In this document: one piece after another, positions 51,356-62,855 of the stretch
Layout: every line of letters begins with the position of its first letter
How positions within the stretch are numbered: the stretch's first letter is position 1
Assembly: GCA_946902985.2 (NCBI GenBank)
Contig: OX336396.1
Span: 233,320,797-233,384,796 of the forward strand
Origin: Meconema thalassinum
Taxonomy: Eukaryota > Arthropoda > Insecta > Orthoptera > Tettigoniidae
Direction of reading: 5' to 3'
Length of the DNA stretch: 64,000 nucleotides
Translations under genes and position numbers: made by a program
Notes under the pieces: model-generated
Databases searched by the model: none
The model's input: the letters and a program-made list of their open reading frames with translations, nothing else
Told to the model about the DNA's origin: nothing

Positions 51356-51904
51356 GAGGATGTAAATAGTTGATTCAACACAACCGTATCTTGCACCAAA
51401 GCATATCTACAGAAATAGTATATTTCAAGAAGGCCTACTGTAGAATTAGCCGTACTGTGGTTGTAGCAAAGTCTCCACTATCTTGCCACCATCATAATGA
51501 AAACAAAATGGCAGCCACCTGAATTTCCAACAACTAAATCAGTTACCAGCTGATCCATTAATCATATCCCTACTAAATTTTGTCTCAAATAGCAAGGGTA
51601 GTCAGACTACCAAATCGCAAATTTATCGGTTAATCCAATCAAATATGGCGGCCGTGCGTAATTTTCAAGTGTTAATCAATCCTCATAAGAATTCGCACTC
51701 AATACATTTCCTTTGATAAACATACATTTCTCGAAATACAACGTAATCATATTTTGAATTACGTTCATGCGCAATTTTGTATATATAAAGTATCGTGTTG
51801 TAATCACTTATTCACCTAGATTTTTTTTTGGGGGGGGGGGGGGAGGGCAGAGTTAGCTGGGTATTCTTGATGGAACGCCCGAGGGCTCCCAACGCGTTCA
51901 GTTT
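51356..51904. other. Old repeat relics and a G homopolymer
   Basis: Contains AATATGGCGGCCGTGCG near 51645, a lone relic of the 146-bp family core, and T9G14 at about 51822-51845. No gene. Confidence 0.5.
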
Positions 51905-52213
51905 AAAGTAGTTCCAACTGTGGCTACCAGATACTTCTATCACTAACACCTAGCAGCGAACATTGGAACTTGATGGAGTGTTCCTAAATAGCCAAATATA
52001 ACCTACACATTTTGCTACACACCACCAATTGCAGTGGTAAGTTCTTTTACATGCTTAATGTGTGACATGGGCCCATCGGCTTTACTTCTCCTCCGAAAGA
52101 AGCCATACTGAAGGATTTATCGCAAAATATCCAACGACTTTGGCTGGGTTGAACCCGCCATCTTGAGCATAGGAGTTTAACATGCTACCGACTACGCCAC
52201 TCAAGCCGCACTT
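51905..52213 (-). mobile_element. SINE-2 copy, minus, short form
   Basis: Complement of the tRNA-like head (GCATGCTACCGACTACGCCA-like, GGTTGAACCCG) lies at the right end. The left end has the tail CACTAACACCTAGCAGCGAA. It lacks the second block of the 30278-30790 copy. Confidence 0.8.
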
Positions 52214-52567
52214 GATATTAAGATGTAATTGAGCAATGGACATGCAAAGTGGTGTAAGAGTATTTCCTATCTTGCACGGATTCTAAGACTAGACACTGAG
52301 TAGGCTATATGAAGTAGGCTACTGCTTGGTTCCAAGCTCTGTGAACTTGCGGGATGAAGGGCAGAGGCAGGATAGGAGCAGGCGAGAATTGAGAAGCCTG
52401 TCGACAGCCCGCCGTGTTACCTGACATTCCCGTCTATTCCAATACTGCTAACATAGGTCTTTTCTGAAACCAGTGTGGCATTGGGAATGAGTGACTGAGT
52501 CACCGACAAATGTATTTGCTTCTGTTACTATGCAATGACCGAGAAACTGCATCACTCGTCACCACCA
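52214..52567. other. Probable LINE 3' UTR, not resolved
   Basis: No frame of its own; lies downstream (minus sense) of the zinc-finger fragment. Confidence 0.35.
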
Positions 52568-52855
52568 CTACTCATAGTCCGCGATGCACATTCCTCTCAG
52601 GTCCACGCAGCTTAGACCCGAGCAGTATATATATTGGCATTCACTCGCGAGCGAGTATGACAGTCTTCCTATATACTGATGATTCCTCAGATGACTTATC
52701 AGTCCAATTCGTGAGTTACACAGTCTACTGCAGTGATGACAGACAAATATTGAGCAGCCAGCTGGCAAATGACCATTCCGCCTCAAGATCTTACGCTGAT
52801 TTCTCCTCCTGCGCAGTGCTACGTCTCTGCTCTTCCAAAACAGCAATCCCTTGTT
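52568..52855 (-). pseudogene. LINE C-terminal zinc-finger fragment
   Basis: The frame carries one C2H2 finger (CHHC at 52741 down to the two His near 52680; 12 residues between pairs, HxxxH) with the phrase RIGLISHLRNH. This finger is the usual carboxyl end of some insect and flatworm non-LTR reverse transcriptases. Upstream coding is lost at the 52856 hairpin, where another repeat begins. It is too short to act alone. Confidence 0.65.
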
Positions 52856-52891
52856 ATGAAAGCCGGATCTAAAGATCCTATAGGCTTTCAT
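52856..52891. repeat. Double palindrome at start of 320-bp array
   Basis: ATGAAAGCC, then GGATCTAAAGATCC, then TATA, then GGCTTTCAT: an inner palindrome nested in an outer one. TTATGAAAGCCGGA here is also inverted near 55346-55360. Confidence 0.8.
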
Positions 52892-52944
52892 ATAGCCGTG
52901 GTATATTGGAAAAAGTCTGTCTGTATGTATGTATGTATGTATGT

Positions 52945-55170
52945 GCGTGACGCTTTTGCGTTTAGCAAAGTACAGGTCGCAATTTTCAATATATCGAGCT
53001 GAAATTTGGTACGGTGAAAGAGTTGGGGCCTGTGACGAACCCTATTGTTGGGCGTTAAAATCGGTGCAGGGCCGGAACTTTTTTTGGGGACCTGAATTTC
53101 ATCCTATTTTTTTTGAATCGATATATCTCGGAAACGGTTGGTCGTATCGAAAAATGTTAAAAGTATAGGTGTAAGATCTCCGCGGTATGCAACTTTTTTA
53201 CTCAAAACGATTTTTTGATATCTCTCACCGTTTTCGTTTTTTGGGGCCCTGAAAATGTCCATTGTGCGTGACATTTTTGCGTTTACCTAATTACTGGTCG
53301 CAATTTTCAAGATATTAAGCTGCAATTTGGTACGGTGAAAAAGTTAGTGACTGTGACGAATCCTATTGTTGGGCGTTAAAATCGGTGCAGGACCGGATCT
53401 TTTTGGGGGGCCCTGAATTTCAAACTTTTTTTTGGAATCGATATATCTCGGAAACGGTTGATCGTATCGAAAAATGTTGAAGGTATTGGTGTAAGATCTC
53501 TGCGGTATGCAACTTTTTTACTCAAAGCGATTTTTTGATATCTCTCACAGTTTTCTTTTTTTGGGGCCCTGAAAATGTCCATTGTGCGTGACATTTTTGC
53601 GTTTAGCTAAGTACTGGTCGCAATTTTTAAGATATTAAGCTGAAATTTGGTACGATGAAAGAGTTAGTGACTGTGACGAATCCTATTGTTGGGCGTTAAA
53701 ATCGGTGCAGGGCCGGATATTTTTTGGCGGCCCTGAATTTCAAACCTTTTTTGGAATCGATATATCTCGGAAACGGTTGATCGTATCGAAAAATGTTAAA
53801 GGTATTGGTGTAAGATCTCCGCGGTATGCAACTTTTTTACTCAAAACGATTTTTTGATATCTCTCACCGTTTTCTTTTTTTGGGGCCCTGAAAATGTCCA
53901 TTGTGCGTGACATTTTTGCGTTTAGCTAAGTACTGGTCGCAATTTTTAAGATATTAAGCTGAAATTTGGTACGATGAAAGAGTTAGTGACTGTGACGAAT
54001 CCTATTGTTGGGCGTTAAAATCGGTTCAGGGCCGGTTCTTTTTGAGGGGCCCTGAATTTCTAACTGTTTTTTGGAATCGATATATCTCGGAAACGGTTGG
54101 TCGTATCGAAAAATGTTAAAGGTATAGGTGTAAGATCTCCGCGCTATGCAACTTTTTTACTCAAAACGATTTTTTGATATCTCTCAAAGTTTCCCTTTTT
54201 TGGGGGCCCTCAAAATGTCCATTGTATGTGTCATTTTTGCGTTTAGTTAATTACTGGTCGCTATTTTCAAGATATTAACCTGACATTTGGTACGGTGAAA
54301 GAGTTAGTGACTGTGACGAATCCTATTGTTGGGCGTTAAAATCGGTGCTGGGCCGGATATTTTTTGGGGCCCTGAATTTCAAACTTTTTTTTGGAATCGA
54401 CAGATCTCGGAAACGGTTGATCGTATCGAAAAATGTTAAATGTATGGGTGTAAGATCTCCGCGGTATGCAACTTTCTTACTCAAAACGATTTTTTTATAT
54501 CTCTCACCGTTTTCTTTTTTTGGTGCCCTGAAAATGTCCATTGTGCGTGACATTTTTGCGTTTAGCTAAGTACTGGTCGCAATTTTCAAGATATTAAGCT
54601 AAAATTTGGTACGATGAAAGAGTTTGTGACTGTGACGAATCCAGCTGTTGGGCGTTAAGATCGGTGCAGGGCCGGATCTTTTTTGGGGGCCCTGAATTTC
54701 TAACTGTTTTTTGGAATCGATATATCTCAGAAACGGTTGGTCGTATCGAAAAATGTTAAAAGTACAGGTGTAAGATCTCCGTGGTATGCAACGTTTTTCC
54801 TCTAAACGATTTTTTGATATCTCTCACCGTTTTCTATTTTTTGGGCCCTGAACATGTCCATTGTGCGTGACATTTTTGGGTTTAGCGAAGTACAGGTCGT
54901 AATTTTCAAATTTGGAGCTGTGAAAGAGTTGGACCCTGTGAGGAAACCAGTTGTCGGGCGTTAAAAACGGCGCAGGGCCGGATCTTTTTGGGGGGCCCAG
55001 AATTTCAAACTTTTTTTTTGAATCGATATATCTCGGAAACGGTTGGTCGCATCGAAAGACGTTAAACGTTCAGGTGTAAGATCTCTGCGGTATGCATCTT
55101 TTTTACTCATTACGATTTTTTGATATCTCTCACCGTTTTCTTAATTTGGAGCCCTGAAGATGTTATTAAA
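52945..55170. repeat. 320-bp tandem array, seven units
   Basis: GCGTGAC (or variant) occurs at 52945, 53266, 53586, 53905, 54226, 54545 and 54865; spacings are 319-321 bp. Each unit has ATATATCTCGGAAACGGTTG, GGTGTAAGATCTCCGCGG and GATTTTTTGATATCTCTCA. The first unit is preceded by a (TATG)n run. No conserved open frame. The array is probably internal to a transposon bounded by the 14-bp inversion at 52854 and 55361. Confidence 0.95.
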
Positions 55171-55699
55171 TGTTTTTGGTTTAAAAAAAAAATGGGGCCC
55201 AAATGTTTATGATAATAGGTAAAAATTTTAACGATGTCTAATTGAATTCTACGGAAAATTATCTATAATAACCCGTTTTCACCTTTTCAATAAGTTAAAT
55301 AATGTATTTACAGCTGTAATATACTTTCCATTTCCCAGGACGTCCGGCTTTCATAACCTCGTGATGGTGTCAGCATTGCCTAGAATAACATTTTATAATT
55401 TTCCTACATTGCCACACAATCGGGCCAAAGGCCCGAAATGCTAGGCATCAGGCCTTGCCGCCAACGAAGTTGTTGTGTGAGATTATTGCCCATCTTGCTC
55501 GCCGCAATGTTGCGCGACCGTCTAATCAAAAGCAGGTCAAAGTGCTGCGTGGACTCCTACTTGTTAAATAGTGCTTCTCCATGTTGGACGATCTAGCGCG
55601 TGCATTTCCCTGTTACTGAGTATTACGCGTATCGTCTATCTTGAATATACAAAAATAGTTAAATAGATTACTCACCTTGTAACAAGAATAGAATTATAT
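55171..55699. other. No gene; one short hairpin
   Basis: TCGGGCCAAAGGCCCGA near 55423-55439 is a 7-bp stem with a 3-base loop. The rest was not recognised. Confidence 0.5.
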
Positions 55700-56159
55700 T
55701 AAAAAATCATGCTTTTGGGCAAATGCCGTGTGTATTTTTAATTTAAACCATACGTTTCGGAGAAACCTTGCCTCCTTTTTCAATGGAAATAAACAATGTG
55801 GCCAAAGAAAGTATATCAATGAGATTACAAAAAATATAGATAAATTCCTCTGTTCGTCACCAGAGAGTAGCTGCCAGAAATTACTGTATGGACCATGGTG
55901 GAACGGCGGACAGAGTAGTAAGTAACGAGAAGGTAAAGGGGGCGGTGTGAAAATATAGAAACTCCTCGAAGAATGAGGAGGGGGGGGGGAGGTGGGAGGG
56001 TTAGATGGATATAAGAAAACATAAACAAAAGGGAAGTGTAGCTGAACGATACCTAACGTCATACAGTCAACGGAGAAAAAACAGATGGATCCAGGCTCTG
56101 AGCCCTAGAGGGAAAATGTACAATTTTAAATATGTGAAGAACAGAGAGACTGAGAGGAA

Positions 56160-56681
56160 CTATCTCCCTAGATCCTGAATAACTGGTAGCCAAGTGTCAC
56201 TTAACTGATATCCAGTGTCTCTGTTAAAATTATTGGGATTTTTACGAATTTCAACTGCCTCCCTTATAATTCTAGACCAGTTGTGCTGAACAAGGGCAAG
56301 CGCATGAGCATCTTTGAAACATACATCGTGACCTGAAGACAGGGCATGTTCAGCTATAGCTGATTTGTCAGGTTGGTTTGGACGGATGTTCCTTTGATGC
56401 GAGTTGCAATGGACCGTTTTGTTTGTCCAATGTAGACTTTTCCGCAAGTACATGGGACTTCATACACCCCAGGTTGTAGTATTGGGGACAATTTATCTTT
56501 GTTTAATGCTAAACGTTGACCAATTTTCGTCATAGTGCCGAAAACTGTTTTTATCTTGTGCTTGCGGAGAATCTTAGCAACGCGGTCAGTGGTGTTGTGA
56601 ATATAAGGGAGGTAAGCAGTTCCTCTCACGTCGGAGCTCTGAGAAGGTTGTCTATCCCTCCTTCTGGGATGTAGGGACCTA
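56160..56681 (-). pseudogene. Penelope GIY-YIG endonuclease part
   Basis: GVYEVPCTCGKVYIGQTKR is the GIY-YIG core, preceded by a linker with RVAKILRKHKI and followed, after a frameshift near 56400, by NIRPNQPDKSAIAEHALSSG and a C-terminal NFNRDTGYQLSDTWLPV. The domain nicks target DNA to prime reverse transcription. It is separated from RT by the Tc1 insertion. Confidence 0.85.
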
Positions 56682-56925
56682 CACACATCAAAAAAAGTTT
56701 TGCATCACCTCGGTTCCCAGATCTCCGGCATATAGACGTTGACTGTGTATATTGTATCAAAGATACAGTCCCTTTGACTGTTCATAGATGTCACTAAAAC
56801 TGCTCAAAGATGTAAACAACCATGCATGAGCAGGGCCTATTAGACGGAGGGGGTACGACAGCCGATCAGTTCCAGTCATTCCACCAGGACGAAGGTACGC
56901 TGCTCATGTTGTCTGTAGTTCTACC

Positions 56926-57951
56926 ATGCCTAGAAGGTCAATACCGCAGTTCGATCGCGTCCGCATTGTTACTTTGTGTCAAGAAGGGCTCTCAACAAGG
57001 GAAGTTTCCAGGCGTCTCAGAGTGAACCAAAGCGATGTTGTTCGGACATGGAGGAGGTACAGAGATACAGGAACTGTCGATGACAGGCCTCGCTCAGGCC
57101 GCCCAAGGGCTACTACTGTAGTGGATGACCGCTACTTACGGATTGCCGCTCGGAGGAACCCTGACAGCAATGCCACCATGTTGAATAATGCGTTTCGTTC
57201 AGCCACAGGACGTCGTGTTTCAACTCAAACTGTGCGCAATAGGCTGCATGATGCGCAACTTCACTCCCGACGTCCATGGCGAGGTCCAGCTTTGCAACCC
57301 CGACACCATGCAGCGCGGTACAGATGGGCCCAACAACATGCTGAATGGACCCCACAGAATTGGCATCACGTTCTCTTCACCGATGAGTGTCGCATATGCC
57401 TTCAACCAGACAATCGTCGGAGACGTGTTTGGAGGCACCCTGGTCAGGCTGAACATCTTAGACACACTGTCCAGCGAGTGCAGCAAGGTGGTGGTTCCCT
57501 GATGTTTTGGGGTGGCATTATGTGGGGCCGACGTACGCCACTGGTGGTCATGGAAGGCTCCGAAACGGCTTTACGATACCTGAATGACATCCTCCGACCC
57601 ATAGTGCACCCATATCGGCAGAATATTGGAGAGGCATTTGTCTTCATGGACGACAATTCTCGACCTCATCGTGCACATCTTGTGAATGCGTTCCTTCAAG
57701 ATAACGACATCGCTCGACTACAGTGGCCAGCATGTTCGCCAGACATGAACCCTATCGAACATGCCTGGGATATGTTGAGAAGGGCTGTTTATGGACGTCT
57801 TGACCCACCAACCACTCTGAGAGATTTACGCCGAATTGTCGTTGAGGAGTGGGACAATTTGGACCAACAGTGTCTTGATGAACTTGTGGATAGTATGCCA
57901 CGACGAATACAGGCATGCATCAATGCAAGAGGACGTGCTACTGGGTATTAG
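56926..57951 (+). CDS. Tc1-type transposase, DD34E, intact
   Basis: 341 residues, the usual length for the family. N-terminal paired helix-turn-helix region (about 10-110) recognises the inverted repeats, with a GRPR AT-hook-like linker at 58-61. The RNase H-like core has D153 (LFTDECR), D243 (MDDNSRPH) and E278 (NPIEHAWD), with 34 residues between the last two. The start at 56926 has a fair context (TACCATGC) and lies ~245 bp inside the left end. No stop or shift interrupts it, so the copy could be autonomous. It would act in the nucleus by cut-and-paste at TA. Confidence 0.95.
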   Translation: MPRRSIPQFDRVRIVTLCQEGLSTREVSRRLRVNQSDVVRTWRRYRDTGTVDDRPRSGRPRATTVVDDRYLRIAARRNPDSNATMLNNAFRSATGRRVSTQTVRNRLHDAQLHSRRPWRGPALQPRHHAARYRWAQQHAEWTPQNWHHVLFTDECRICLQPDNRRRRVWRHPGQAEHLRHTVQRVQQGGGSLMFWGGIMWGRRTPLVVMEGSETALRYLNDILRPIVHPYRQNIGEAFVFMDDNSRPHRAHLVNAFLQDNDIARLQWPACSPDMNPIEHAWDMLRRAVYGRLDPPTTLRDLRRIVVEEWDNLDQQCLDELVDSMPRRIQACINARGRATGY

Positions 57952-58040
57952 AGGTAGTGGTGTGTACTGCAATCTGGACCACAAATGCTGAAAGTCTAGC
58001 TGTATGATGGTACAACATGCAATGTGTGGGTCTCATGAGC

Positions 58041-58046
58041 AATAAA
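58041..58046 (+). terminator. Polyadenylation signal of Tc1-type element
   Basis: AATAAA about 90 bp after the transposase stop. Confidence 0.5.
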
Positions 58047-58148
58047 ACGAGCTGAAATGTTGTTTGTGTTGATCTCTATTCCCTTTGTATTTAAAGGTTC
58101 CGGAACTCTTGGAACCGAGGTGATGCAAAACTTTTTTTGATGTGTGTA

Positions 58149-59173
58149 TATATAGTGGATTCATTATAGCCATTACCCTTAAACATGGTTTGTAAGGCAT
58201 GTAACTCTTCCTGAAGAGTTGATGCCTCACAAATACGTTCCGCTCTTTTGGCTAGAGTTGTTATAATTCCTTGTTTTTGTGCTGGGTGGTGGTGTGAGTC
58301 CGCATGTAAATAACGGTTAGTGTGAGTTGGCTTACGGTAGACGCTGTGCCCCATGGAGCCATCCGCTTTCCTCCTCACAAGAACATCCAAAAAAGGTAAG
58401 CATCCACCTGACTCTAGCTCCATTGTGAAGTGGATTGAAGGATGCAGCTGATTTAGGTGGTTCAGAAAGTGGTTCAGTTTCTCAGAACCCTCCTCCCACA
58501 CCACGAACGTATCATGCACATACCTCCACCAAATCACAGGTTTGAAAGACGCCGAAGATATAGCCTCCCCCTCAAAATGTTCCAAGAAAAAATTTGCCAC
58601 GACAGGCGAGAGTGGACTTCCCATGGCCACACCATCGGTCTGCTCGTAATATTTACCGTCCTACAATAAATAACTGGAACACAAGCAGTGGTGGAATAAT
58701 CGGGCAATGTCCTCAGGAAACAAATCTTTGATGAGTGACATGATCGAGTCCACCGGCACTCTGGTAAACAAGGACTCTACATCAAAACTCACCAAAATAG
58801 CATTTGGTTGAACGGCGATGGTTGACAATTTTTCGACGAAATGGGTTGAATCCCTAATGTAGGACTGTGTGCGCCCCAAGTGCGGCTGAAGCAACTTGCT
58901 GAGATATTGCGCAAGAGCATAAGTTGGAGAACCTATTGTGCTAACAATTGGTCGAAGAGGGACGTCTTGCTTATGGATTTTTGGAAGACCATACAATCTC
59001 GGAGGAACAGCATCTCTCGGAATAAGACATCTTCCCTCTTCTTTTGGAATAGATGACAGTTTAACAAGCTTAGCAGTGGCATTGGATACACGAGTGGTTG
59101 GATCACGAGTGCACAGTCTGTAGACAAGATCAGATAACAGAATCGAGATTTTACTTTTATATTCAACAGTATC
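58149..59173 (-). pseudogene. Penelope-like reverse transcriptase with broken active site
   Basis: RT motifs run from YGLPKIHKQDVPLRPIVS through VSFDVESLFTRVPVD (A motif Asp) to AMGSPLSPVVANFF (B). The C motif reads RYVHDTFVVW: the first catalytic Asp of the YVDD box is His (CAT). An in-frame TAG at 58661-58663 lies between the A and B motifs. Both changes would abolish activity. The later LPFLDVLVRR and YRKPTHTNRYLH blocks are typical of Penelope-like elements. Confidence 0.88.
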
Positions 59174-60821
59174 TGTACCGATTTTGCAAATCAGTACATG
59201 TTCATCTTTATTTTCGAGGCGCAGTAAGAACTCCAGGTCTAGCCGGATTATCATGCGAGCATACACCAAGCCTCTTCTGGGTATTCATTTCGCCTCTCTG
59301 GTGCCTGACTGTTGGTGAAATGGGTTCGCCAAGCCCTTTTTCTGCCAGGATTTGTGCCCTTTGTGTGTCCTGTCACTTAAAGAATTATCGCTGATGGAAG
59401 GGAGATAAATCAAGCCTTGTATCTGTGAACATTGGAAAAGTGAACATTTCCTGTCCGCTACATTCGCCAAGCTCTTGTTCTGAGAACAATCTTACAAGAA
59501 CATTGTGTAACGCCTCAGCTCCTGGAAAGTTTCTACGCGCTAGCTGTGTGGGGTGATATTCAATGGTACCAACTCAAACCTTGGACTCTGGCCTTGTTTT
59601 GGCCCGTTGCGCCGCTAGTCGCATTTGGTATTACTGGAGTAGTGTAGTGGGGGTACACTGGAATACAGGATTGTTGCCTGTGAATCCAGAGACAGTGTGT
59701 GGAGAAGCTTGCTGACATAAGACTCTTAAGCAATCGCCTCCGGAAAAAAAACTGATAGTGCAGTTTCCTCGGAGGGCTGGAAGACACCAGGTGGTACTAT
59801 CATAACTTAATTCTAAGGGGCAACTAAAAACAGGTTGAATACTAACTTTGACTGCAAAATTTTGCTAATATGTTTCTAAGGCCATGTGTCGGTGGACCAT
59901 AATTTGAACTAGATACAGATTTTGACATTTTAGTTAGTATATTAGTATGTAATTTTTTGGAAGGGCTTGTATAATTTGGTCATACTGTTATATGTAGTTA
60001 CTGCAGGGTGGGTTACCTTGCCCTATTTCCCGTTAGCTGGATGGGAACCTCGTGGACTTAATTTTAGTCAGATAGGCTTCAAAGGACAGTCAGTGCTGGA
60101 CTCTGAAGCTTCTCGGACGCTTTCGTTCGCTAAGGAACGCGTTTGTTGCTTTATGCAATTTGTTTGTGAAATGGCACCCGGCCTGAATTTCATGTTGTTA
60201 TATTTCCTTTTATCCTTGTGGATGATATTACCCTCTGTTCAGTAATTCAATTAATCGTATGATGGGGAAATGAAATTTTGCCAACTGGGCAATGATGGTT
60301 TTAGTTGTAATTTAATTGTAATTTAATTGTATCATTCCTAGATTTTTATTATACTTTGACATTTGAATGTTGTTTTTTTTATTTAATGAAGGCAGCCAGT
60401 AGGAAGATTGTTTCTGTTCCCTTCACCATGTGTGGCAAGATTAAAATTGTCGGCCTTTCTGAGTACGTCCTGCCTTCCACTCAACAAGCTGGTCTTGACA
60501 TTAGCTTCGTCCCGCCTGATCACTTATCCTAAATTAAATCAGGGTGTTCTTGTATACCACGAAAATTTGGAACATTCACTCCTAGGTTTTTTTTTGCTGT
60601 GAACTCAGCTGACCTAGTGAGAAATTAAATTAGGCCTTTTCTGTGTGTTATAAATTATTAATTTTTGGTATGGTAATATCATGTCGATTAATTATATTTT
60701 GATATGCTAATATTATTATTATCATTTGGTTATTCAAAGGGTAAAGGGGGGGATGAGAGCCATTACAGTTGTATCAGAGGCGTGGTTATTGATTTATTTT
60801 CACTGCCAGTATTACAGTATC
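59166..60821. mobile_element. Unidentified 1.64-kb insert with 8-bp target duplication
   Basis: ACAGTATC at 59166-59173 and 60814-60821 flanks the insert, and Penelope coding likeness continues on either side. Eight-base duplications are usual for hAT-type and some other DNA elements, but I see no terminal inverted repeat and no transposase. Ends are TGTACCGATT and GCCAGTATT. It holds several short frames without family likeness. Confidence 0.7.
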
Positions 60822-61125
60822 CATCACCACTGTCGCATTTCCCTTGTCAGCATGAAGAATAGAAATGGTGTCATTATTTCTTAGTTCCTTCAATGCCTTT
60901 CTTTCACCCCGAGTTAAATTGGGTGCGGGTACTTTAGAGGATCTTAATATCCTCACAATTTCTTGTCTAACTTCTTCAGCTTCATCTGGAGGTAAATTGT
61001 AGATGGCAGCCTCAACGGATGTGATCAACTCCTCTGTAGGAATTTTGGAGGGTGCGAGAGCAAAGTTGAGACCTCTGCTTAGTAAAGTTGTTTGATAGTC
61101 ATCTAAAGGGGTATTAGAAAGAAGC
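60814..61125 (-). pseudogene. Penelope-like element N-terminal fragment
   Basis: Reads LLSRGLNFALAPSK, then PPDEAEEVRQEIVRIL, then LKELRNNDTISILHADKGNA, the conserved lead-in to Penelope RT. It is cut on its N-terminal side by the SINE-2 fragment at 61126. Confidence 0.8.
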
Positions 61126-61160
61126 TCAGCATGCTACCAACTACGCCACGGAAGCCGCTT
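61126..61160 (-). repeat. SINE-2 head fragment
   Basis: AGCATGCTACCAACTACGCC and GGAAGCCGC match the reverse of the SINE-2 tRNA-like head only. Confidence 0.65.
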
Positions 61161-61659
61161 AACTATGAATATATTACAGTGAATAATACGCTGAACCGTC
61201 TTCTTGAATATATGAAAATATTACTATAAATACCACAGAATACCTAGTGGCCTTGGGATATGAATGTACCAAATTGGAAGTTCGCTGTGCTATGATCAGA
61301 AAATTACGAGTTTGAATAATACTGAAAACCTCAATTGAATATATAAAACATTAAAATCAATAACTCATTGTCTAGTACAGAGCAGAACGACGCTTAATTA
61401 GACATTATTTTACCCAGTATAGGGATAAAAGAATCAACGAATCAGTGGACTGAAAAGGCCAGTCCTATTACAACATTTAATTCGATAACTCGAAATCTAA
61501 GCGAGAAATTGTCCCAATACTTGGTAAATGATGAATCACAACTGTGGTAAAATACTTAGATCATGCGCATTACAGTTATATTGAATATTACGCATAGGTG
61601 GCACCTCGAATTTATAAATGTTTAAACTGGAATACTCAGCAACTTATAAAGCTACAGTA
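61161..61659. other. No recognisable feature
   Basis: AT-rich; no frame or repeat recognised. Confidence 0.5.
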
Positions 61660-61790
61660 CAAGTATGGTACCTCGTTCCAGCCCTCAGACCAGAATTACA
61701 TTTTTTGGCAGAGCCGGGAATTGAACCCAAGGTGACAGCCACTATCTAAGCTACTAGAGACTTGAATGCTATGTGCTAAGCAGCTAACTT
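61660..61790 (-). repeat. tRNA-like SINE-5 fragment
   Basis: In reverse it shows TAGCTTAGATAGTGG and GGGTTCAATTCCC, A- and B-box-like sequences. A related copy is at 62075-62230. Confidence 0.55.
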
Positions 61791-61839
61791 GTCACGTCAT
61801 ATACGGAATATTAATCGACTATCTAAGTTAGTTCACTGT

Positions 61840-61990
61840 GGCTTTAGGACACAGCCTAAACGTATAGGGCTTGGAAATTGTGGTCATTTCTGTCCAGTGT
61901 ACTTGGGTGTGAAGAATTTGTGTGATAATCTGTGTTTTGTGTTGTCTGTATTAGGGTGTATATTTATAATTGAATTTAGGATTGGAAGGA
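61840..61990 (-). repeat. Diverged second block of SINE-2
   Basis: CCAGTGTACTTGGGTGTG and GATAATCTGTGTT resemble the second block at 62390-62480. Confidence 0.45.
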
Positions 61991-62074
61991 GATGGTCGTG
62001 GTGGTCATTTAGGAACCATCCTGGCATTTGACTAGAGTAGAAGTAGGAAACTATGGAAAACCATTTCTAGAATG

Positions 62075-62230
62075 ACTTACTTATCAAACCCACCTCTTTT
62101 TAGTTTTGCCTCACGAGGTTGAGTGAACCCCGTTCCTTCCATCAGACTAGAATTGAAAATTTCTTGGCATAACCGGGAATCGAACCCAGGATCTCAGGGG
62201 TGACAGCCAAAATGGCTATCAGGAACAAGC
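62075..62230 (-). repeat. tRNA-like SINE-5 copy
   Basis: GGGAATCGAACCCAGGATCTC is the complement of a strong B box, with GCCTCACGAGGTTGAGTGAA in the body. Confidence 0.6.
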
Positions 62231-62344
62231 ACGATGTGATCCAATAATAGTTAGAATACGGAGCTGATAACTGTGATCTTCAAATGCCTTCAATGAAACT
62301 ACAGTAACAACCCAGACAATAATTTGCAGTTTGAAACGGTGGTC

Positions 62345-62855
62345 ATCGTAATACATGTTGGTTGGTTCCTCAGTTTAGGGGCTACGACAACGCGGTCATG
62401 TAGCCCCGTGTACTTTGGGTGTGTGTAGAATCTGTCTGATAACCAGTGTTAATTGTGGAGGCTGTATTCGTGAGTTTTATCCGTTTATTTATTCTAGTAA
62501 GGACTGCAGACATTGACTTTCCAAGTAGTTCCTACTTTTGCCGCCAAACGCTATCATCAACGACTACTAGTTCAAGAACTTGGTTACTGGACGCCACCGC
62601 AGTCGGCTCCTGTTGACGAACATTGGAACCTAAGAGCGTTTTTCAAATTTAACCTATAATTTAGCTTCACACAAGTGTAATTAGTGAAAGATTCTTTAAC
62701 ATGCCATGAATCTATAACATGGGACCGCCGGCTTTACTTCCCCTCCGAAGGAAGGGATGCTGCAGAATTTTAAGTACGCTCTCTAGAAATCCGCCGACTT
62801 CGGTCGGATTTCAACCCGCGATCTTGGGCATGCTACCAACTACGCCATCGAAGCC
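62345..62855 (-). mobile_element. Composite SINE-2, long copy, minus
   Basis: The right end has the complement of the tRNA-like head (GGCATGCTACCAACTACGCC). The left end has the second block (ACGCGGTCATGTAGCCCC). Together they mirror 30278-30790. Confidence 0.8.

Larger units (their letters stand above)
56682..58146 (+). mobile_element. Complete Tc1-type DNA transposon
   Basis: 1465 bp with ends CACACATCAAAAAAAGTTTT and the inverse, inverted over about 35 bp (through GCATCACCTCGGTTCC), flanked by TA (56680-56681 and 58147-58148). It carries one intact transposase and AATAAA at 58041-58046. It inserted into the Penelope-like element, so it is younger than that element. Confidence 0.95.
55700..61125 (-). 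mobile_element. Penelope-like element interrupted by two insertions
   Basis: From right to left: an N-terminal segment (60814-61125), RT (58149-59173), a GIY-YIG endonuclease (56160-56681) and a probable 3' UTR to about 55700 with GGAGGCAAGGTTTCTCCGAA. A Tc1-type transposon (56682-58146) lies between RT and endonuclease, and a 1.64-kb insert (59174-60813) splits the N-terminal part from RT. The left and right parts match the family order once insertions are ignored. The right end is cut at 61125 by a SINE-2 head. Confidence 0.85.

Noticed and set aside
52945..55170. CRISPR-like array
   Set aside because: Repeats are contiguous 320-bp units without distinct spacers, and the setting is eukaryotic.
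59174..60813. Intron of the Penelope-like element
   Set aside because: Penelope-like elements can have introns, but the boundaries fall in an 8-bp direct repeat, and the available GT/AG pairs would not keep frame.
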